A DNA stretch of 64,000 bases, taken from positions 372,001 through 436,000 of the forward strand of contig NZ_QYAD01000003.1 in NCBI RefSeq assembly GCF_016758255.1. Reading direction: 5' to 3'. The stretch is from Leucobacter chromiireducens subsp. chromiireducens (lineage in GTDB: Bacteria; Actinomycetota; Actinomycetes; Actinomycetales; Microbacteriaceae). The position numbers and the translations under genes were made by a program. Of this stretch, positions 25,441-33,590 are shown piece after piece (within the stretch, counting starts at the first letter, position 1; each line of letters starts with the position of its first letter). A model generated the notes under the pieces. That model searched no databases. It was given only the letters and a program-made list of their open reading frames with translations, and was not told the DNA's origin.

Positions 25441-26904
25441 GTGTTACCAGCCCCGCCGCTCCCCGAGCCACTGCTGTACGCCGTGCTCCGCGGGACGGCC
25501 CGGGTGACAGTCGACGGCACAGAACACCAGCTTTCTGCGGGCACTGCCCTCTGGCTTCCTGCCGGGGTGCGGCCCCGCGTGTTTCCCGCTCCCGGCGCGG
25601 TCGTGTTACCGGTCCCCGCACTCCCCGGCGGCCCAGCCGAGCCCGCGACCACGCCCATCGCGCAGGCCCAGGTGCCCGGCCTGCTGCACGAGTTCGGCTG
25701 CGCGCTCGGCCACCTCGCGGGCGCCGAGCGCGCAGCCGTCAGCGTCCAGGGCTCCGCCGCCCCACACCTCACGGCACCCCCCATGCCCCACTCAGATGAG
25801 CTACGCGATCTCGCCGAACTGCTCACCGATGATCCGGATCGCGGCATCGCAGAAGCCGTCAGTGCGACGGTGGCCGGGTGGAGCGTCCGCACCGTGCAGC
25901 GTCGATTCACCGCAGAGACGGGGCTCACACTGGGGACCTGGCTGCGGCAGCGCCGAGTCGCGAGCGCGTCCGAACTCCTCTCCCGCGGCCATGACCTCGA
26001 GTGGGTCGCCCACCGCGTGGGCTACCGCAGCGTCGCCGGCTTCATCCGGAGCTTCGCTGAGGTCGCCGGGGCGACCCCGGGGCAGTGGCGGCGGGCCGCC
26101 ACCACCCCCACTGAGGCAGCCGCCACCCTGCACGTCCCCGCCTCGTGGGAGCGTCGCACGCACCGCACCTGGTCACGGGTCAATGGCGCGCACATCGCAG
26201 TGTGGGCCGCGGAGGGCGGGGCCCGCGTCACCGTCGGCGCTCGGGTGCTGCACCTCACGCCGGGCGAGGCCATCATCATCCCGGCGGGCACCCCGAACCA
26301 CGTGCAGATCCCACCCGGCTCGCTACTCCTCCCGATTGGGTACCGCAGCGGACGCACCGGATCCGTGGGCGCCCCGCTCACCCCCGCGCAACTCGGGTGC
26401 CTCACCGAGCCCGCGGCGCTCGACACCGTCGAATCGATGCTCGCGGCCTATACGCGCGTTGGCACCTCCGGCGTACCGAGCGAGCGCGGCTTCGAGGCGG
26501 TGCTCGCATCGTCGAAGCGTCAGCCCAGCTCTGCCGCCGACTCGGCGCTCGCGCACCTCGCAAGCCTGGTCTCCCGCGAGCCCGACACCACGCTCGCGGC
26601 GGCCGCGCAAGAGATTGGCCGCCCGGAGGCAGAACTGCGTCGCATTGTGCGCGAACGCACGGGAGAGCCCTTCGCGATCTGGCTGCGCGCCGCACGCATG
26701 ACGCGTGCGCGCAACCGCCTCGGCCACGGCGACTCCGCCTCCGAGGTCTCACGCGCAACGGGCTACTCGCACCTCCCCGCGTTCTCCCGCGCCTTCCGCG
26801 CGGTGCACGGCGCCGGGCCGGCCACGGTGGACGTGACCGATCTCCGCCCCGCGCAAGCCGCGTGGAGCCACACCGCCCTGCCCGGCGCGCGCGGCGCAGC
26901 GTAG
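25441..26904 (+). CDS. Double cupin-AraC transcription regulator
   Basis: A 487-residue protein that repeats a whole regulator: cupin-like sensor (about 1-100), AraC helix-turn-helix pair (about 115-215, with SVRTVQRRFTAETG and VAHRVGYRSVAGFIRSF), second cupin (about 225-310, with GEAIIIPAGTPNHV), second AraC domain (about 370-470, with ATGYSHLPAFSRAFR). The usual AraC protein of this size class has one of each. It is divergent from the siderophore operon across an iron box, so it probably activates that operon when the siderophore is bound. GTG 25441 has GAGAG upstream; TTG 25423 is an alternative start. Confidence 0.88.
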   Translation: MLPAPPLPEPLLYAVLRGTARVTVDGTEHQLSAGTALWLPAGVRPRVFPAPGAVVLPVPALPGGPAEPATTPIAQAQVPGLLHEFGCALGHLAGAERAAVSVQGSAAPHLTAPPMPHSDELRDLAELLTDDPDRGIAEAVSATVAGWSVRTVQRRFTAETGLTLGTWLRQRRVASASELLSRGHDLEWVAHRVGYRSVAGFIRSFAEVAGATPGQWRRAATTPTEAAATLHVPASWERRTHRTWSRVNGAHIAVWAAEGGARVTVGARVLHLTPGEAIIIPAGTPNHVQIPPGSLLLPIGYRSGRTGSVGAPLTPAQLGCLTEPAALDTVESMLAAYTRVGTSGVPSERGFEAVLASSKRQPSSAADSALAHLASLVSREPDTTLAAAAQEIGRPEAELRRIVRERTGEPFAIWLRAARMTRARNRLGHGDSASEVSRATGYSHLPAFSRAFRAVHGAGPATVDVTDLRPAQAAWSHTALPGARGAA

Positions 26905-26991
26905 GCACCCGTCGACCTCATCCGAATGGATGACGCCGAGTTCACTCCCCCAGCCGATGCCGTCTGACCGCGAACCCGGTGGGGTGGAAGC

Positions 26992-29058
26992 ATGGAAGAT
27001 TCTCTCGCGCGCAGGCGCTTCTCAGACCGGCTCGTCTCGCGTGGCGGGGCGTGGATTTCGCTCGGCGTAGTACTCATCGTGATGGTGGGCCTGTTCGGCC
27101 TCTTTGGTTCGGCGAAGGCCCCTGCACGCAACGCGGCAGCTCCCGTCGACTCGGAAAGCACCCGCGCCGCCGAGCTGCTGCAGCAGTTCCCGGGCGCCGA
27201 CACCCAATCGGTGTTGATCGTCGCGACCCGCGCCGACGGTGACGCCCTCACCCTGGCCCAGCTCGCCGAGCTCGAAGCGTTCGCCCCCTCACTCACAGGC
27301 GCGGCCGACGGCGCCGTCAATGGCCCCGTGAACGGCCCGCTCGTCAGCGATGACGGTGGTGCAGCACTGCTCGTCACTCCCATCACGGCGGGCGAAGACA
27401 ATACGGCGAACGCGGCGACAGTCGCGGCCCTTCGCGACGCGGTGGCCGCCGACGGGCCGAAGGACCTCACACTGCAGGTCACAGGCGGACCCGCGTTTGG
27501 CGCGGATATCGCGGGCGCATTTGCCGGTGCGGACTTCACGCTGCTGCTCGTCACGATCCTCATCGTCGCGATCCTGCTCATCATCACGTATCGCTCTCCC
27601 GTACTCTGGCTCGTGCCGCTCATCGTGGTGGCGCTCGCCGACGGTCTCGCCGGGCGCATGACCGCGGCGGCCGGCGCCGCCTGGGATCTGCAGTTCGACG
27701 CGGGCATCATCAGCGTGCTCGTCTTTGGCGCGGGCACCAACTACGCACTGCTACTTATCTCCCGCTACCGCGAGGAGCTGCTCCTCACGGACGATCACCG
27801 CAGCGCGCTCAGCACGGCCTGGCGGAAGACCGCCCCCGCGATTCTCGCCTCGAATCTGACGGTGGTGGTCGCGCTTCTCACACTCGTGCTCGCCGTGATC
27901 CCGGGCACGCACGGTCTCGGCATCTCTTCCGCGATCGGCCTGCTCATTGCGCTTGCGGCGGTGCTGTTCGCGCTGCCGCCGGTGCTGGCGATCTGCGGCC
28001 GAAAGCTGTTCTGGCCGTTCATCCCGAAGCCGGGGGCGCAGGCCACGCAGGGGCGCGCGTGGCGGGCCATCGCGGCGCGCGTGATGCGTCGACCTGCAGG
28101 GAGCCTCATCGCCGGGCTCGCGCTCCTCGCGATCATGGCCGCTGGGCTCTTCGGCACGAGCGTGGGGCTCGACCAGGCGGCAAAGTTCCGCGTTGAGTCA
28201 GAGTCGGCCGCGGGTCTCGAGTCGCTGTCCGCGCACTTCCCGCCCGGCGAAGCTCAGCCCATCTGGGTGGTCGCGAAGAGCGACGCCGCACGCGAGGTCG
28301 TCACCGCAGCGCAGGATCTGCCCGGCGTCGTGCGAGCCCACCCCGCCGGGGCCACCGACGACGGCGCGCTCACCAAGGTAATGGTGACGAGCGAATACAC
28401 CCCGAGCTCGCCCGAGAGCCTCGCCCAGATCGACGCGCTTCGCGCTGCCGTGCACGCCGTGCCCGGCGCCGACGCGGTGGTGGGTGGCGCAGTGGCGACC
28501 GACGCCGACGCGCGGGCGGGCAATCAGCGCGATCTGCTGCTCATCGCCCCGCTCGTGCTCGCGGTGAGCTTCCTCGTGCTGCTCGTGCTGCTCCGCTCGC
28601 TCGTCGCGCCGGTGCTCCTGCTGCTCGTCAACCTCGCGAGCGCGGTCGCGGCAATCGGGGCGGGATCCTGGCTCAGCCGCATCCTCTTCGGACAGGAGGC
28701 GCTCGACCTCCAGGTGCCGCTCCTCGCGTTCCTCTTCCTCGTTGCGCTCGGCATTGACTACACGATCTTCCTCGTGCACCGCGCCCGCTCCGAGGCGGAG
28801 CAGCACGGCACGCGCGAGGGAATGGTCCACGCGGTCGCGCACACCGGCGGGGTGATCACGAGTGCGGGCATCGTGCTCGCCGGGGTGTTCGCCGCGCTCG
28901 GCGTGCTGCCACTCGTGACGCTCGGCCAGCTCGGCCTCATCGTGGGAATCGGTGTGCTCGTCGACACACTCGTCGTGCGCACCGTGGTGGTGCCGGCGAT
29001 CTTCGGGCTTGTGGGCGATCGGATCTGGTGGCCCGGAAAGCTGCGCGCGCGGGTGTGA
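26992..29058 (+). CDS. MmpL/RND-family membrane transporter
   Basis: A 688-residue inner-membrane transporter with two MMPL halves, each one helix, a large outer loop and five or six helices. Hallmarks are FGAGTNYALLLISRYREEL in the first half and ALGIDYTIFLVHRARSEAEQHG in the second. Actinobacterial members export lipids, pigments or drugs using the proton gradient. The ATG at 26992 has GGTGGAAG upstream. It stands alone between the AraC regulator and mgtC; the substrate is unknown. It is shorter than mycobacterial MmpL proteins and close to the SCO-type MMPL length. Confidence 0.9.
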   Translation: MEDSLARRRFSDRLVSRGGAWISLGVVLIVMVGLFGLFGSAKAPARNAAAPVDSESTRAAELLQQFPGADTQSVLIVATRADGDALTLAQLAELEAFAPSLTGAADGAVNGPVNGPLVSDDGGAALLVTPITAGEDNTANAATVAALRDAVAADGPKDLTLQVTGGPAFGADIAGAFAGADFTLLLVTILIVAILLIITYRSPVLWLVPLIVVALADGLAGRMTAAAGAAWDLQFDAGIISVLVFGAGTNYALLLISRYREELLLTDDHRSALSTAWRKTAPAILASNLTVVVALLTLVLAVIPGTHGLGISSAIGLLIALAAVLFALPPVLAICGRKLFWPFIPKPGAQATQGRAWRAIAARVMRRPAGSLIAGLALLAIMAAGLFGTSVGLDQAAKFRVESESAAGLESLSAHFPPGEAQPIWVVAKSDAAREVVTAAQDLPGVVRAHPAGATDDGALTKVMVTSEYTPSSPESLAQIDALRAAVHAVPGADAVVGGAVATDADARAGNQRDLLLIAPLVLAVSFLVLLVLLRSLVAPVLLLLVNLASAVAAIGAGSWLSRILFGQEALDLQVPLLAFLFLVALGIDYTIFLVHRARSEAEQHGTREGMVHAVAHTGGVITSAGIVLAGVFAALGVLPLVTLGQLGLIVGIGVLVDTLVVRTVVVPAIFGLVGDRIWWPGKLRARV

Positions 29059-29065
29059 GCCCGCC

Positions 29066-29095
29066 GAGGGCGGGGACTGGTTAGTCCTCGCCCTC
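29066..29095. terminator. Bidirectional terminator-like hairpin
   Basis: GAGGGCGGGGACT at 29066-29078 pairs with AGTCCTCGCCCTC at 29083-29095 (one mismatch, four-base loop). It lies between the converging MmpL and mgtC genes and overlaps the mgtC stop. Confidence 0.6.
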
Positions 29096-29785
29096 CAGCT
29101 CGTGCGCGCGCCAGCGCACCGAGGTCACCTCGGGCACGGGCACGATGTCTGCGATCGCTGCTTCGAACGCCGCGTCGCTCCGGTCGAGCGCCGTCAACCG
29201 CGCGGTGAGCTCGACCTCCCCCGTGCTGAGGTCGCTCGCTTCGAGTGAGTGCATAGTGAACTCCGGGCGCTGCAGTGCGGTCACCACCTTTGAGCGGATG
29301 GGCACCTCGGCGTCTGAGGCCGAGCGCACCACAAACACGTACTCGGTCGTCACCGCCTCGCGGCCACCCTCACGGTTGCGGCGGTCGAGCAGCCGGCCCA
29401 CCGGGCGGAGCACGACGTTTGACACCATCACCGCTGCGGCACCGCCCACCGCAACGAGAATGAGCCCGCCGCCAGCGAGCGCCCCCACCGCGGCCGATGC
29501 CCAGAGCGTCGCGGCGGTATTGAGTCCGGTGACGGACACGCCCTGCTTCATGATCACGCCGGCACCGAGGAAGCCGATGCCCGACACGATCTGCGCGGCA
29601 ACACGGGTGGGGTCGGCCCCGTCGAAGCTGAAGGCGCCCATGATCACAAACAGTGCGGAGCCGAGACTCACGAGGGCGTTGGTGCGCACGCCCGCGGTGC
29701 GCGAACGGAGCTGGCGTTCGAATCCAATCGCGGCGCCGAGGGCGAGGCCGGAAAAAATACGCAGGGCAAGGTCGAGTGTCTCCAT
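29081..29785 (-). CDS. mgtC: MgtC/SapB family protein
   Basis: A 234-residue protein: four or five N-terminal helices (1-130) with the MgtC signatures GAAIGFERQLRSRTAGVRTNALV and GIGFLGAGVIMKQG, then a cytoplasmic ACT-like domain (about 145-230). In Salmonella and Mycobacterium MgtC aids growth at low magnesium and survival in host cells, partly by restraining the F-type ATPase; it is not itself a proven magnesium channel. ATG 29785 has AGAGG upstream. The 400-base leader carries an M-box riboswitch and a possible leader peptide, so expression should rise when magnesium is low. Confidence 0.92.
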   Translation of the reverse strand: METLDLALRIFSGLALGAAIGFERQLRSRTAGVRTNALVSLGSALFVIMGAFSFDGADPTRVAAQIVSGIGFLGAGVIMKQGVSVTGLNTAATLWASAAVGALAGGGLILVAVGGAAAVMVSNVVLRPVGRLLDRRNREGGREAVTTEYVFVVRSASDAEVPIRSKVVTALQRPEFTMHSLEASDLSTGEVELTARLTALDRSDAAFEAAIADIVPVPEVTSVRWRAHELEGED

Positions 29786-29839
29786 GGGAACCTCTTTTCA
29801 AGGGTGCAGAACTAGAGCCGATGTGTTCGGCTGGGTCGC

Positions 29840-29865
29840 TCGCTCAGCCCCTCTTCGGGGAGCGA
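29840..29865 (-). promoter_or_regulatory. Stem-loop over the end of the leader peptide
   Basis: TCGCT and CCCC on one side pair with GGGG and AGCGA on the other around a five-base loop, with a CAG bulge. It covers the last codons and the stop of the leader frame at 29844-29912, so ribosomes translating that frame would melt it. There is no T-run. Confidence 0.5.
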
Positions 29866-29912
29866 TGCGTGTCACGGTGCGATCGCGGAGATCGCGGATG
29901 GTCGTCGTTCAC
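29844..29912 (-). CDS. Putative 22-residue leader peptide upstream of mgtC
   Basis: A GTG at 29912 is preceded by a very strong ribosome site (GGAGGAGGTGAGGC). It opens a 22-codon frame beginning MNDDHPRSPRSHRD and ending SPKRG. It lies after the M-box and about 60 bases before the mgtC start. The early acidic residues and prolines (P6, P9) recall the leader peptides of enterobacterial mgtA and mgtC, where proline and acidic stretches make translation sensitive to magnesium or charged tRNA. That link is an inference; the frame and ribosome site are seen directly. Confidence 0.5.
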   Translation of the reverse strand: MNDDHPRSPRSHRDTHRSPKRG

Positions 29913-29956
29913 GCCTCACCTCCTCCACGGAGCAGCGCTCGACAGGCCGAGCAGGT

Positions 29957-29974
29957 CGAAACCCAACGGTTTCG
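29957..29974 (-). promoter_or_regulatory. Small hairpin downstream of the M-box
   Basis: CGAAACC, a four-base loop and GGTTTCG form a seven-pair stem starting nine bases after the riboswitch core. It may be part of the expression platform, though no T-run follows. Confidence 0.45.
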
Positions 29975-29982
29975 TGACACAC

Positions 29983-30137
29983 CTCCACGTCAGAGCTTTG
30001 GCACTGTGCGACGTATCCGATGCCGGAATCCGCTTGGGATCACCCCTTAATCCGGGGAGACCTGTCCTCAGCCTGGGCGTCTCTCGACGTCGTGGGATGA
30101 GCGGACTGTGTTCGCGCAGGAGCCTCGCCGAACGAAG
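29983..30137 (-). promoter_or_regulatory. M-box (ykoK) magnesium riboswitch
   Basis: The minus-strand leader of mgtC contains the conserved M-box blocks in order: GGCGAGGCTCCT near the 5' end, GACGTCGAGAGACGCC in the middle, AAGGGGTGAT, and ACAGTGCCAAAGCTCTGACG at the 3' end. Closing helix P1 can form between CTTCGT and ACG...GAG. M-boxes bind magnesium and lower expression of magnesium-homeostasis genes when it is plentiful, fitting the mgtC downstream. Confidence 0.88.
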
Positions 30138-30151
30138 CGCTACAAGGACGT

Positions 30152-30157
30152 ATCCTA
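30152..30157 (-). promoter_or_regulatory. -10 box of the mgtC transcript
   Basis: TAGGAT on the minus strand, about 15 bases before the first conserved riboswitch base, which would start the RNA at the riboswitch 5' end. No good -35 box is visible at 17 bases. Confidence 0.45.
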
Positions 30158-30188
30158 GCGCCTTCGCCTACCAATGGGCTGGTGGCGA

Positions 30189-31673
30189 TCAGCCGGCGAC
30201 GTTCTGCGGCTTCGCGATCCCCAGCTCGGGATCGGGGAGCCCGTACTCGTGCCGCAGCGCAGCGCGAGCCGCGTACCATCCGGAGAGCCCGTGCACGCCC
30301 GGGCCGGGCGGCGTGGCCGCTGAGCAGAGGTAGAGCCCCTCGACGGGGGTACGCCAGGGCTCGCGGCTGGCGACGGGGCGGGCAAGCAGCTGCCGCATCG
30401 TAATCGCGCCAGCACTGAAGTCTCCGCCAACGTAGTTCGCGTTGTAGCCCGAAAGCTCAGCCGCGGTCGTCACGCGATGCGCGATCACGCGGTCACGGAA
30501 CCCTGGGGCGAAGCGCTCAATCTGAGTCATCACTGCGGCAGCCACGTCGCGGTCGGAGCCGTGGGGCACGTGCGTGTAGCTCCACACCGCATTCACCCCG
30601 GCAGGGTTGCGTGCCGGGTCAAACTCGCTCGGCTGCGCAAGCAGCACGTAGGGCCGCTCGGGGTGACGCCCGCGGGCCACCTCGCGCTCGGCCGCCGCAG
30701 TCTCGGCACGCGTGCCACCCAGGTGCACGGTCGGCGCCGCGGCCACCCGAGGGTCGCTCCAGGGCACGGGGCCGTCGAGCACGAAGTCCACCTTGCTCGC
30801 ACCGTCGCCAAAGCGGAAGCGGCCGAGCGCCCGGCGGTACCCCGCGGGGAGCATCGACCCCCCGATGTGCAGCAGACCGCGCGCAGAAGTATCGAAGAGC
30901 TTGACTCTGAAGCCATCGAGCTCGCCCATGCGGCTGATCCGGTGCCCGGTCTCGATGCGGCCGCCATGGGCGAGCAGGTCGGCCGCGAGGGCGTCCGTGA
31001 TCGACCGCGAGCCACCGATGGGCACCGGCCAACCCCGAGCGTGGCCGAGCGCGCCCAGCACGGACCCAACCGCTGCGGTCGCAAGGTTCGGCATGCGGCC
31101 GATGCTGTGAGCCGCGGCACCGGCAACGAGCGCGGGCGCCGCCGCCTCACGGAAGCGGAGATTCCACGCCGGGCTCCCCTGCTCAGCCGTGCGGAGCGCG
31201 ACCGCGAGCGCCGCGGCCGGGTCGCGCGGCCAGCGCAGCATGCTGCCACCCAGCGCGAAGTCGACCACCCCCTCAAGCCGCCGCAAGAGCGGCCGGTAGA
31301 GCCGCGCGTATGCGCTGCCGTCGCGGCCGAGCTCCGCTACGGTGCGATCGAGGTCGCGATAGGCAATCGCCGCGCGCGTGCCCGCCGCCCCGTCGAGCGG
31401 GTTTGCGTACGACGCCTCGGGCACCGTGAAGTCCACGCGACGCTCAAGCTCGAAGGCTCGAAAAAAGCCAGTGGCGAGTGCCATCGGGTGGATCGCAGAG
31501 CACACGTCGTGGAGCACACCCGGCTGCACCACGTGCTCCGTGCGTGTGCCTCCACCGATCGTCTCCGCCGCCTCGAACACAGTGACGGGCACGCCAGCGC
31601 GGGCGAGCGTCACGGCTGCGGCCAGCCCGTTCGGCCCGGATCCCACGACGGCAGCCCCGCGACCCTCACTCAT
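30189..31673 (-). CDS. FAD-dependent oxidoreductase, phytoene-desaturase-like
   Basis: A 494-residue flavoprotein of the CrtI/amine-oxidase superfamily. The dinucleotide fold is at the very start (VVGSGPNGLAAAVTLARAG) and the family C-terminal FAD site is visible (GLYLCSAATPPGPGVHGLSG). Relatives include carotenoid desaturases and isomerases and many uncharacterised actinobacterial enzymes; no carotenoid genes lie nearby, so the substrate is open. The divergent TetR regulator at 31783 and the shared palindrome suggest its expression is repressed until a ligand appears. Confidence 0.85.
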   Translation of the reverse strand: MSEGRGAAVVGSGPNGLAAAVTLARAGVPVTVFEAAETIGGGTRTEHVVQPGVLHDVCSAIHPMALATGFFRAFELERRVDFTVPEASYANPLDGAAGTRAAIAYRDLDRTVAELGRDGSAYARLYRPLLRRLEGVVDFALGGSMLRWPRDPAAALAVALRTAEQGSPAWNLRFREAAAPALVAGAAAHSIGRMPNLATAAVGSVLGALGHARGWPVPIGGSRSITDALAADLLAHGGRIETGHRISRMGELDGFRVKLFDTSARGLLHIGGSMLPAGYRRALGRFRFGDGASKVDFVLDGPVPWSDPRVAAAPTVHLGGTRAETAAAEREVARGRHPERPYVLLAQPSEFDPARNPAGVNAVWSYTHVPHGSDRDVAAAVMTQIERFAPGFRDRVIAHRVTTAAELSGYNANYVGGDFSAGAITMRQLLARPVASREPWRTPVEGLYLCSAATPPGPGVHGLSGWYAARAALRHEYGLPDPELGIAKPQNVAG

Positions 31674-31719
31674 GGTGCGAGTCTAACTGTGTCACGGTCA
31701 CAGCATTCACGGCACGCAC

Positions 31720-31746
31720 TGACTAGAGTTGCACAGCAACCAGTCA
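31720..31746. promoter_or_regulatory. Candidate TetR operator
   Basis: TGACT-N3-GTTGC-ACA-GCAAC-N1-AGTCA forms a near-perfect palindrome in the 109-base gap between the divergent oxidoreductase and TetR genes. A 16-26 base palindrome in this place is the usual layout of a TetR operator. Confidence 0.5.
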
Positions 31747-31782
31747 TTCGACGCAACATCGCTCCGCGAGAAAGGGACCACC

Positions 31783-32391
31783 GTGGGTCGCCCGCAGAAC
31801 CCTCACCGTCGTGCCGAGCTCCTTGAGCAGCTCATTGCGCTGACCGCGCGCATGCCGCTGTCTCACCTCACGTTTCGCAGCATCGCGAAAGAACTCGAGG
31901 TGAGCACGTACACGCTGAGCTACCACTTCGGATCCCGTCGCAACATCATCGACGCCGTGCTGGGCGAAGCGATGCGCTCGCGCCTCGAAGTGATTGGCGG
32001 CATGTCATTCCAGGGGTATTCACGCGAGGAGATGGCGTCCGGGCTGCGTACTGCGTTCCGCGCGACCCTCTCCGACGAGCACCTGGGTTCGCTCCGCCTG
32101 CAGTTCGAGGGCGCGGCACTCGAGGGCCTTGACCCAGACGTCGGGCCGCACGTGAGCGAAACGTACGATGCGTGGGTGCACGAGTTCTATCTCTGGGTGC
32201 AGGCGCAAGGCGTCGCCCAGGAGCGCGCAACTCTCCTGGCGCGCATCATGTCCGACACGGTCACCGGCATGCAGTTCGCGCAGGTGCTCCGTGGGAATCG
32301 AGAACAGACGGTCGCAGAGTTCGATCTCTTCGTCGAGGGCTACATGAAGCTCATCTCAACCGAGAACGCGCGGCGGTCTGCTGAACCGTAG
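31783..32391 (+). CDS. TetR-family regulator, divergent to the oxidoreductase
   Basis: A 202-residue one-component repressor. The N-terminal helix-turn-helix (LTFRSIAKELEVSTYTLSYHF, in pieces RSIAKELEVSTYTLSYHF) lies at about 25-50, and a helical ligand domain follows. I chose GTG 31783 because AAAGGGACC precedes it; the open frame to 31729 crosses the palindrome. It probably controls the divergent oxidoreductase and itself through the palindrome at 31720. The ligand is unknown. Confidence 0.85.
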   Translation: MGRPQNPHRRAELLEQLIALTARMPLSHLTFRSIAKELEVSTYTLSYHFGSRRNIIDAVLGEAMRSRLEVIGGMSFQGYSREEMASGLRTAFRATLSDEHLGSLRLQFEGAALEGLDPDVGPHVSETYDAWVHEFYLWVQAQGVAQERATLLARIMSDTVTGMQFAQVLRGNREQTVAEFDLFVEGYMKLISTENARRSAEP

Positions 32392-32397
32392 CCGGAA

Positions 32398-32432
32398 GGT
32401 CGCCCCAGACAAGGGGGTGGGGTGGGGCGACC
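32398..32432 (+). terminator. Stem-loop after the TetR gene
   Basis: GGTCGCCCC at 32398-32406 pairs with GGGGCGACC at 32424-32432, six bases after the stop. The 240 bases that follow, up to the next TetR stop, are AT-richer; I see no gene there. Confidence 0.6.
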
Positions 32433-32672
32433 CTCCGTGCGGTGCGTCCGAGGGGGCGCTGCAAGGAGCTCGAAAGCCCGTCCCATCCCGATCGCGTGTG
32501 CCACACTATCCCGACTCTTCAGACTTTCGCAAACGATCGTTTTGAAATAACCAGATTCACAGCCTTTGTTGCACGGCCGTCCTTAAATGGCCCCAAATCT
32601 GACGCGCGCATTTTGGGCAGGCCCTTTTACATAACACATGTCATGCTTAGAAAGGTCTCGCGCCCCACGGAG

Positions 32673-33293
32673 CTACCCCGCGACCCAGTACCACTCGGGG
32701 CACAGGTCCAGCATGTGGTCAGTCAACTGCTCAGCGTCGACATCGAGCTCACCTTCGAGCCACGCATCCAACACCCCAAAAGATCCTCCCGCGATCCACC
32801 GAGCAACGACTTGAATATCTACGCCATCGGGACGCCTCGGGTGAAGCTCGAGGACATCAATGAGGATATCCACGAGAAGCTGCACCCCACCGCTGACAAC
32901 CTGCTGCGCCCCGGGCAGACGTCGGACCGCAAGAATGAGGGCGCGATGCTCGTCATACTGAGCCACCCACTCACGCACGCCAGCACGGAGCGTGTTCCGC
33001 CAATCAGAATCTGGCCACTCTGCCTGAAACGTCACGCCAAAGCGATGCACCCGCTCCAGCAGCAGCGCACTCACGAGCTCAGTCACGCTGTCGAAGTGAA
33101 CATAAAACGCACTCCGACTCACACCGGCGGCAGCCGAAACGCGCGCCGCCGTGAGCGCCTCGGGGCCTTCGATGGCTAGCGCTTCCGCAGCCTCGATCAA
33201 CCGCGCGCGAGTGCGGAGGGCACGGGCATCGCGCGACACCCGCGCTGAGCTGCGCGTTCGTTCGCGGTACGACTCCCCCTCAGCCCCGGCCAT
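32673..33293 (-). CDS. TetR-family regulator
   Basis: A 206-residue protein with a TetR helix-turn-helix near 35-65 (ALTAARVSAAAGVSRSAFYVHF, with GVSRSAFYVHFDS clear) and a C-terminal helical domain resembling TetR_C proteins with DWRN and RRLPGAQ segments. I chose the ATG at 33293; the frame extends to 33344 but the ribosome site is weak for either. It stands alone between convergent and tRNA genes, so no target is evident from context. Confidence 0.82.
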   Translation of the reverse strand: MAGAEGESYRERTRSSARVSRDARALRTRARLIEAAEALAIEGPEALTAARVSAAAGVSRSAFYVHFDSVTELVSALLLERVHRFGVTFQAEWPDSDWRNTLRAGVREWVAQYDEHRALILAVRRLPGAQQVVSGGVQLLVDILIDVLELHPRRPDGVDIQVVARWIAGGSFGVLDAWLEGELDVDAEQLTDHMLDLCPEWYWVAG

Positions 33294-33344
33294 CTGCCCG
33301 AGTATATTCACTTCCCCTGAACACGCGAGGTTTAGGCACAGCAA

Positions 33345-33377
33345 AAACCCCTGCAGGGCTCAGCCCTGCAGGGGTTT
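33345..33377 (-). terminator. Perfect rho-independent terminator of tRNA-Ser
   Basis: A 16-base perfect inverted repeat (AAACCCCTGCAGGGCT) around one central base, followed on the minus strand by TTTTT. It lies 16 bases after the tRNA 3' end. Confidence 0.85.
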
Positions 33378-33392
33378 CCGTGATGTTCAAAC

Positions 33393-33484
33393 TGGCGGAG
33401 ACGGGGGGATTTGAACCCCCGGTCGAGTTTAACCCCGACCCTTCATTAGCAGTGAAGTCCGTTCGGCCGCTCCGGCACGTCTCC
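33393..33484 (-). tRNA. tRNA-Ser (GCT)
   Basis: The minus strand starts GGAGACG and ends CGTCTCC-G-CCA, giving a 7-base acceptor stem, discriminator G and an encoded CCA. The anticodon loop reads CTGCTAA with anticodon GCT (codons AGC/AGU). A long variable arm (GGGTCGGGGTTAAACTCGACC in folded form) marks a class II serine tRNA. The T loop reads GTTCAAATC. Length is 89 bases without CCA. Confidence 0.95.
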
Positions 33485-33539
33485 ATACGCGAACAACGTC
33501 AGCAATCCTACCCGACCGAAGCCGCTCAGTGGAAATCGA

Positions 33540-33578
33540 CTCCGCGGCGCGGCGCGACTGGTGCGCCGCGCCGCGGAG
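33540..33578 (-). terminator. GC-rich terminator of the LCP gene
   Basis: A 16-base perfect stem (CTCCGCGGCGCGGCGC and its complement) with a 7-base loop begins 13 bases after the LCP stop. No T-run follows, as is common in high-GC genomes. Confidence 0.65.
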
Positions 33579-33590
33579 TGCAGCCTCCGT

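Noticed and set aside
32442-33179. Plus-strand frame of 245 residues
   Set aside because: Antisense to the TetR gene, which has a clear helix-turn-helix.
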